DNA from: an uncultured Prevotellaceae bacterium
GTDB taxonomy: Bacteria > Bacteroidota > Bacteroidia > Bacteroidales > Bacteroidaceae
NCBI GenBank assembly: GCA_946413885.1
Contig: CAMKMK010000112.1
Coordinates: 1-7,650 of the forward strand
DNA: 7,650 bases
Reading direction: 5' to 3'
Below, piece after piece: positions 5,709-7,650 of this stretch. Under the pieces are notes generated by a model. That model did no database searches, had not been told where the DNA came from, and worked only from the letters and a program-made list of their open reading frames with translations. Position 1 is the stretch's first letter; every line of letters begins with the position of its first letter. Position numbers and translations under genes: made by a program.

Positions 5709-6635
5709 ATGATATTGAATATATTTTTCCTTGTAATAGGAATAGCCTTGGTACTTTGGGGAGCTGATAAGTTTACTGACGGAGCAAGCGGTATCGCACG
5801 TAAGTGGCATGTGAGTGAGTTGGTAATAGGTCTGACTGTGGTTGCTATGGGTACCAGCTTACCTGAATTGATGGTAAGTCTGTTCAGTAGTTTGCGTGGC
5901 AGTTCAGACATGAGTGTGGGTAATATTGTGGGTAGCAATATCTTCAACACATTGGCCATTATAGGTGCTTCTGCCTTGATGATGCCAGTTTTTATCCAGA
6001 AAGGAGTTCTTTATCGCGATATCCCTCTGAGTTTTTTCTTTGCTATAGTGCTTTTTGCATTATGTTATGATGGTGATATTACCCTCTTGGACGCTATCTT
6101 CCTGTTGATTCTTTTCTGCTGCTTCCTTTATTATACCTATTATTTGGGCACACATGGCCAGAAGACATCTGGTGAGGTTCATGAGGATACTTCCATTTGG
6201 AAACTTTTCTTCCTGCTCTTGATTGGAATTGCCTGTTTGGTGTCAGGAGGGCAGTTGCTGGTCAACAATGCTGCGGACCTGGCTCGTCTCTGGGGAGTAC
6301 GCGAGAGTGTAATTGGATTGACAATCTTGGCTGCAGGTACGAGTCTTCCAGAATTGGCTACCAGCATGGTGGCTGCGAAGAAGGGGAGCGAGGGGTTGGC
6401 TATTGGAAATGCCATTGGGAGCAATGTCTTCAATGTAGCTTTTGTTTTAGGTACATGTAGTGCCATTCGTCCTATGGCAGTTCAGGACATTTCTAATGTA
6501 GATTGGGCTGTATTTATATTCAGTAATGTACTTCTTTGGATTTTTGCATGTTCCAGAAGAAGTCTCAGCAAGTTGGAAGGCCTTGTTTTGGTTCTTTCCT
6601 ATATTGCCTATCTTACTTACCTTGTTGTTGCCTAA
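5709..6635 (+). CDS. Calcium/sodium antiporter, CaCA family (YrbG-like)
   Basis: This inner-membrane cation exchanger of 308 residues, counted from Met at 5709, has about ten hydrophobic helices and the two inverted alpha-repeats that define the family. Repeat 1 is VIGLTVVAMGTSLPELMVS (39-57) with GNIVGSNIFN (71-80). Repeat 2 is VIGLTILAAGTSLPELATS (201-219) with GNAIGSNVFN (233-242). The Glu of each GTSLPEL (53 and 215) is an expected cation ligand. The short polar loop at 147-163 (GTHGQKTSGEVHEDTSI) separates the halves. Length and layout match bacterial YrbG-type exchangers of about 310-330 residues. The reaction is presumably Ca2+ extrusion against Na+ or H+, though ion specificity cannot be read from sequence. 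An ATG at 5688 adds seven residues (MCIFAFV), but a -7 box lies inside that stretch and family members begin close to MILN, so 5709 is preferred. It is a single gene, divergent from the TPR gene. Confidence 0.93.
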   Translation: MILNIFFLVIGIALVLWGADKFTDGASGIARKWHVSELVIGLTVVAMGTSLPELMVSLFSSLRGSSDMSVGNIVGSNIFNTLAIIGASALMMPVFIQKGVLYRDIPLSFFFAIVLFALCYDGDITLLDAIFLLILFCCFLYYTYYLGTHGQKTSGEVHEDTSIWKLFFLLLIGIACLVSGGQLLVNNAADLARLWGVRESVIGLTILAAGTSLPELATSMVAAKKGSEGLAIGNAIGSNVFNVAFVLGTCSAIRPMAVQDISNVDWAVFIFSNVLLWIFACSRRSLSKLEGLVLVLSYIAYLTYLVVA

Positions 6636-6641
6636 TCTTTC

Positions 6642-7650
6642 TTATTCTTTCTCTGTTTTCTTCTTGAATAGACAGAAATCATATCCGCTGACATACGTTA
6701 TTGCGCTGTCATTAAAACTGATCATGTCGAGTACCAGCATTAGTGAATCATTCTTATAGGAAAGTAATTCTTTAGGATTTTTCAAAAGTATAGGATTCTT
6801 CTTGACAAGTGAATCAATAGGGTATTCAAGGATAGTTTTCCCCTTTTTCGTTCCAACGGTTATCACGTGTTTGTCATAATTCAAACAATAGTTATCTTCT
6901 TGGAGCATGATGTTGTAGTCACCCAGTTGTATTGGCATCATTCGTGAATAGCTTTTATCCTCTGTCGAGGCATCACTCGTATATCTGAATTCATATTCTG
7001 AGTGTGACCATTCTCCATATTGGTCATCAAACTTGTCTGAGCCTACCTCTTTGCGTACATATCTGATAATGCTGCATGCATCCTGATACCTCAAGCCCAA
7101 AAGGCTGTCTTTCTGGATTGTGCTTATATTGAGGTCATCGTTAAGTTTTCCTGTCTTGGGGTTTGCCAACTTCAATTCGCTGATGATTTCATTCAACCTT
7201 TGTTTTTGACAAGTAAGTCCAATCTTTTTGGCTGAGATGTCAGGGATATAGGTGAAAAGTATGATGGCTGCACCAATGATGAGTGCCATCAGTTGGAAAC
7301 GACGTGTTCTTTCGTGAAGAAGCATCAGTACAAATAGCGTCATCAGCACTCCAGCCACCAGCAGATAGAAGCGACTCTCTGTGAAACTATACAGGCGGAT
7401 GCGATAAACAGAACCTACCCAATAGAGAATCAAAGGGGGAATAGCTATCAGCGTAAAGTGTCGATAATACCAATCGTAATGTCGTTGGCTGAGAACTGAC
7501 TGCGCCATTCGCCCAACAAGAGCGGCAATGATGAAGCCCATAACCATCCAGGCGACACCTCCCTTTGGCAAATCCCACTCGAAAACGATTTTTATGAAAT
7601 AGGTATATAAAATAATGGTATAGATGATGATGGCAGGCGAGAGGATAAAG
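6642..7650 (-). CDS. DUF4153 family membrane protein, 5' end outside the window
   Basis: The frame is open from the window edge to a TAA at 6642-6644, giving 335 visible residues; the true start lies beyond 7650. A TTG at 7569-7571 could be mistaken for the start, but the 26 codons before it read FILSPAIIIYTIILYTYFIK and on to EWDLPKGG, continuous with the family pattern. Visible membrane segments are about 4-23, 32-46, 65-82, 94-111 and 118-136. The YRIRLYSFTESRFYLL stretch (about 82-97) is a hallmark of DUF4153. After residue 140 a soluble domain of about 195 residues follows, rich in Asp, Tyr and Ser, ending FKKKTEKE. The molecular function of the family is not established, and no catalytic motif is seen. 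It converges on the antiporter gene with 6 bases between stops. Confidence 0.88.
   Translation of the reverse strand, partial: FILSPAIIIYTIILYTYFIKIVFEWDLPKGGVAWMVMGFIIAALVGRMAQSVLSQRHYDWYYRHFTLIAIPPLILYWVGSVYRIRLYSFTESRFYLLVAGVLMTLFVLMLLHERTRRFQLMALIIGAAIILFTYIPDISAKKIGLTCQKQRLNEIISELKLANPKTGKLNDDLNISTIQKDSLLGLRYQDACSIIRYVRKEVGSDKFDDQYGEWSHSEYEFRYTSDASTEDKSYSRMMPIQLGDYNIMLQEDNYCLNYDKHVITVGTKKGKTILEYPIDSLVKKNPILLKNPKELLSYKNDSLMLVLDMISFNDSAITYVSGYDFCLFKKKTEKE

Noticed and set aside
5651..5959. Minus-strand open frame of 102 codons over the antiporter start and promoter region
   Set aside because: It runs antisense to a well-supported alpha-repeat and through both divergent promoter boxes, with no family features.
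7569..7571. TTG as the start of the DUF4153 protein
   Set aside because: The same frame continues without a stop to the window edge and encodes a matching membrane segment, so the gene is 5'-truncated rather than starting here.

Overview
The window looks like a chromosomal piece of a Bacteroidales bacterium, most likely Prevotella or a close relative. The evidence is indirect: gene starts lack Shine-Dalgarno sequences, AT-rich gaps carry TAnnTTTG-type -7 boxes, the protein families (DUF1080, DUF4153, Gfo/Idh/MocA with a Tat signal) are common in that group, and a short TatA is present. No RNA gene, CRISPR array, insertion sequence or phage gene is visible.

The left half (1-3873, all minus strand, read right to left) is a probable operon: tatA; a Gfo/Idh/MocA oxidoreductase with a textbook twin-arginine signal; a secreted DUF1080 protein; a TIM-barrel sugar isomerase/epimerase-like lipoprotein; then, after a strong hairpin, the acidic N-terminus of a protein cut by the window edge, possibly TatC. 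The three enzymes match the families reported to break glycosides by C3 oxidation, beta-elimination and hydration. Each appears to leave the cytoplasm by a different signal: Tat, Sec signal peptidase I and lipoprotein signal peptidase. A Tat pore component encoded directly beside the redox enzyme that needs it suggests a self-contained periplasmic glycoside-cleaving module that exports its oxidoreductase folded, with its nucleotide bound.

The middle (3874-5708) has a 299-base AT-rich gap with several inverted repeats and a terminator, then a minus-strand secreted TPR protein of unknown role. A compact divergent promoter region follows.

The right part has a plus-strand calcium/sodium antiporter (CaCA family, two alpha-repeats). 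It converges, with only 6 bases between stop codons, on a minus-strand DUF4153 membrane protein that stays open to the window end.
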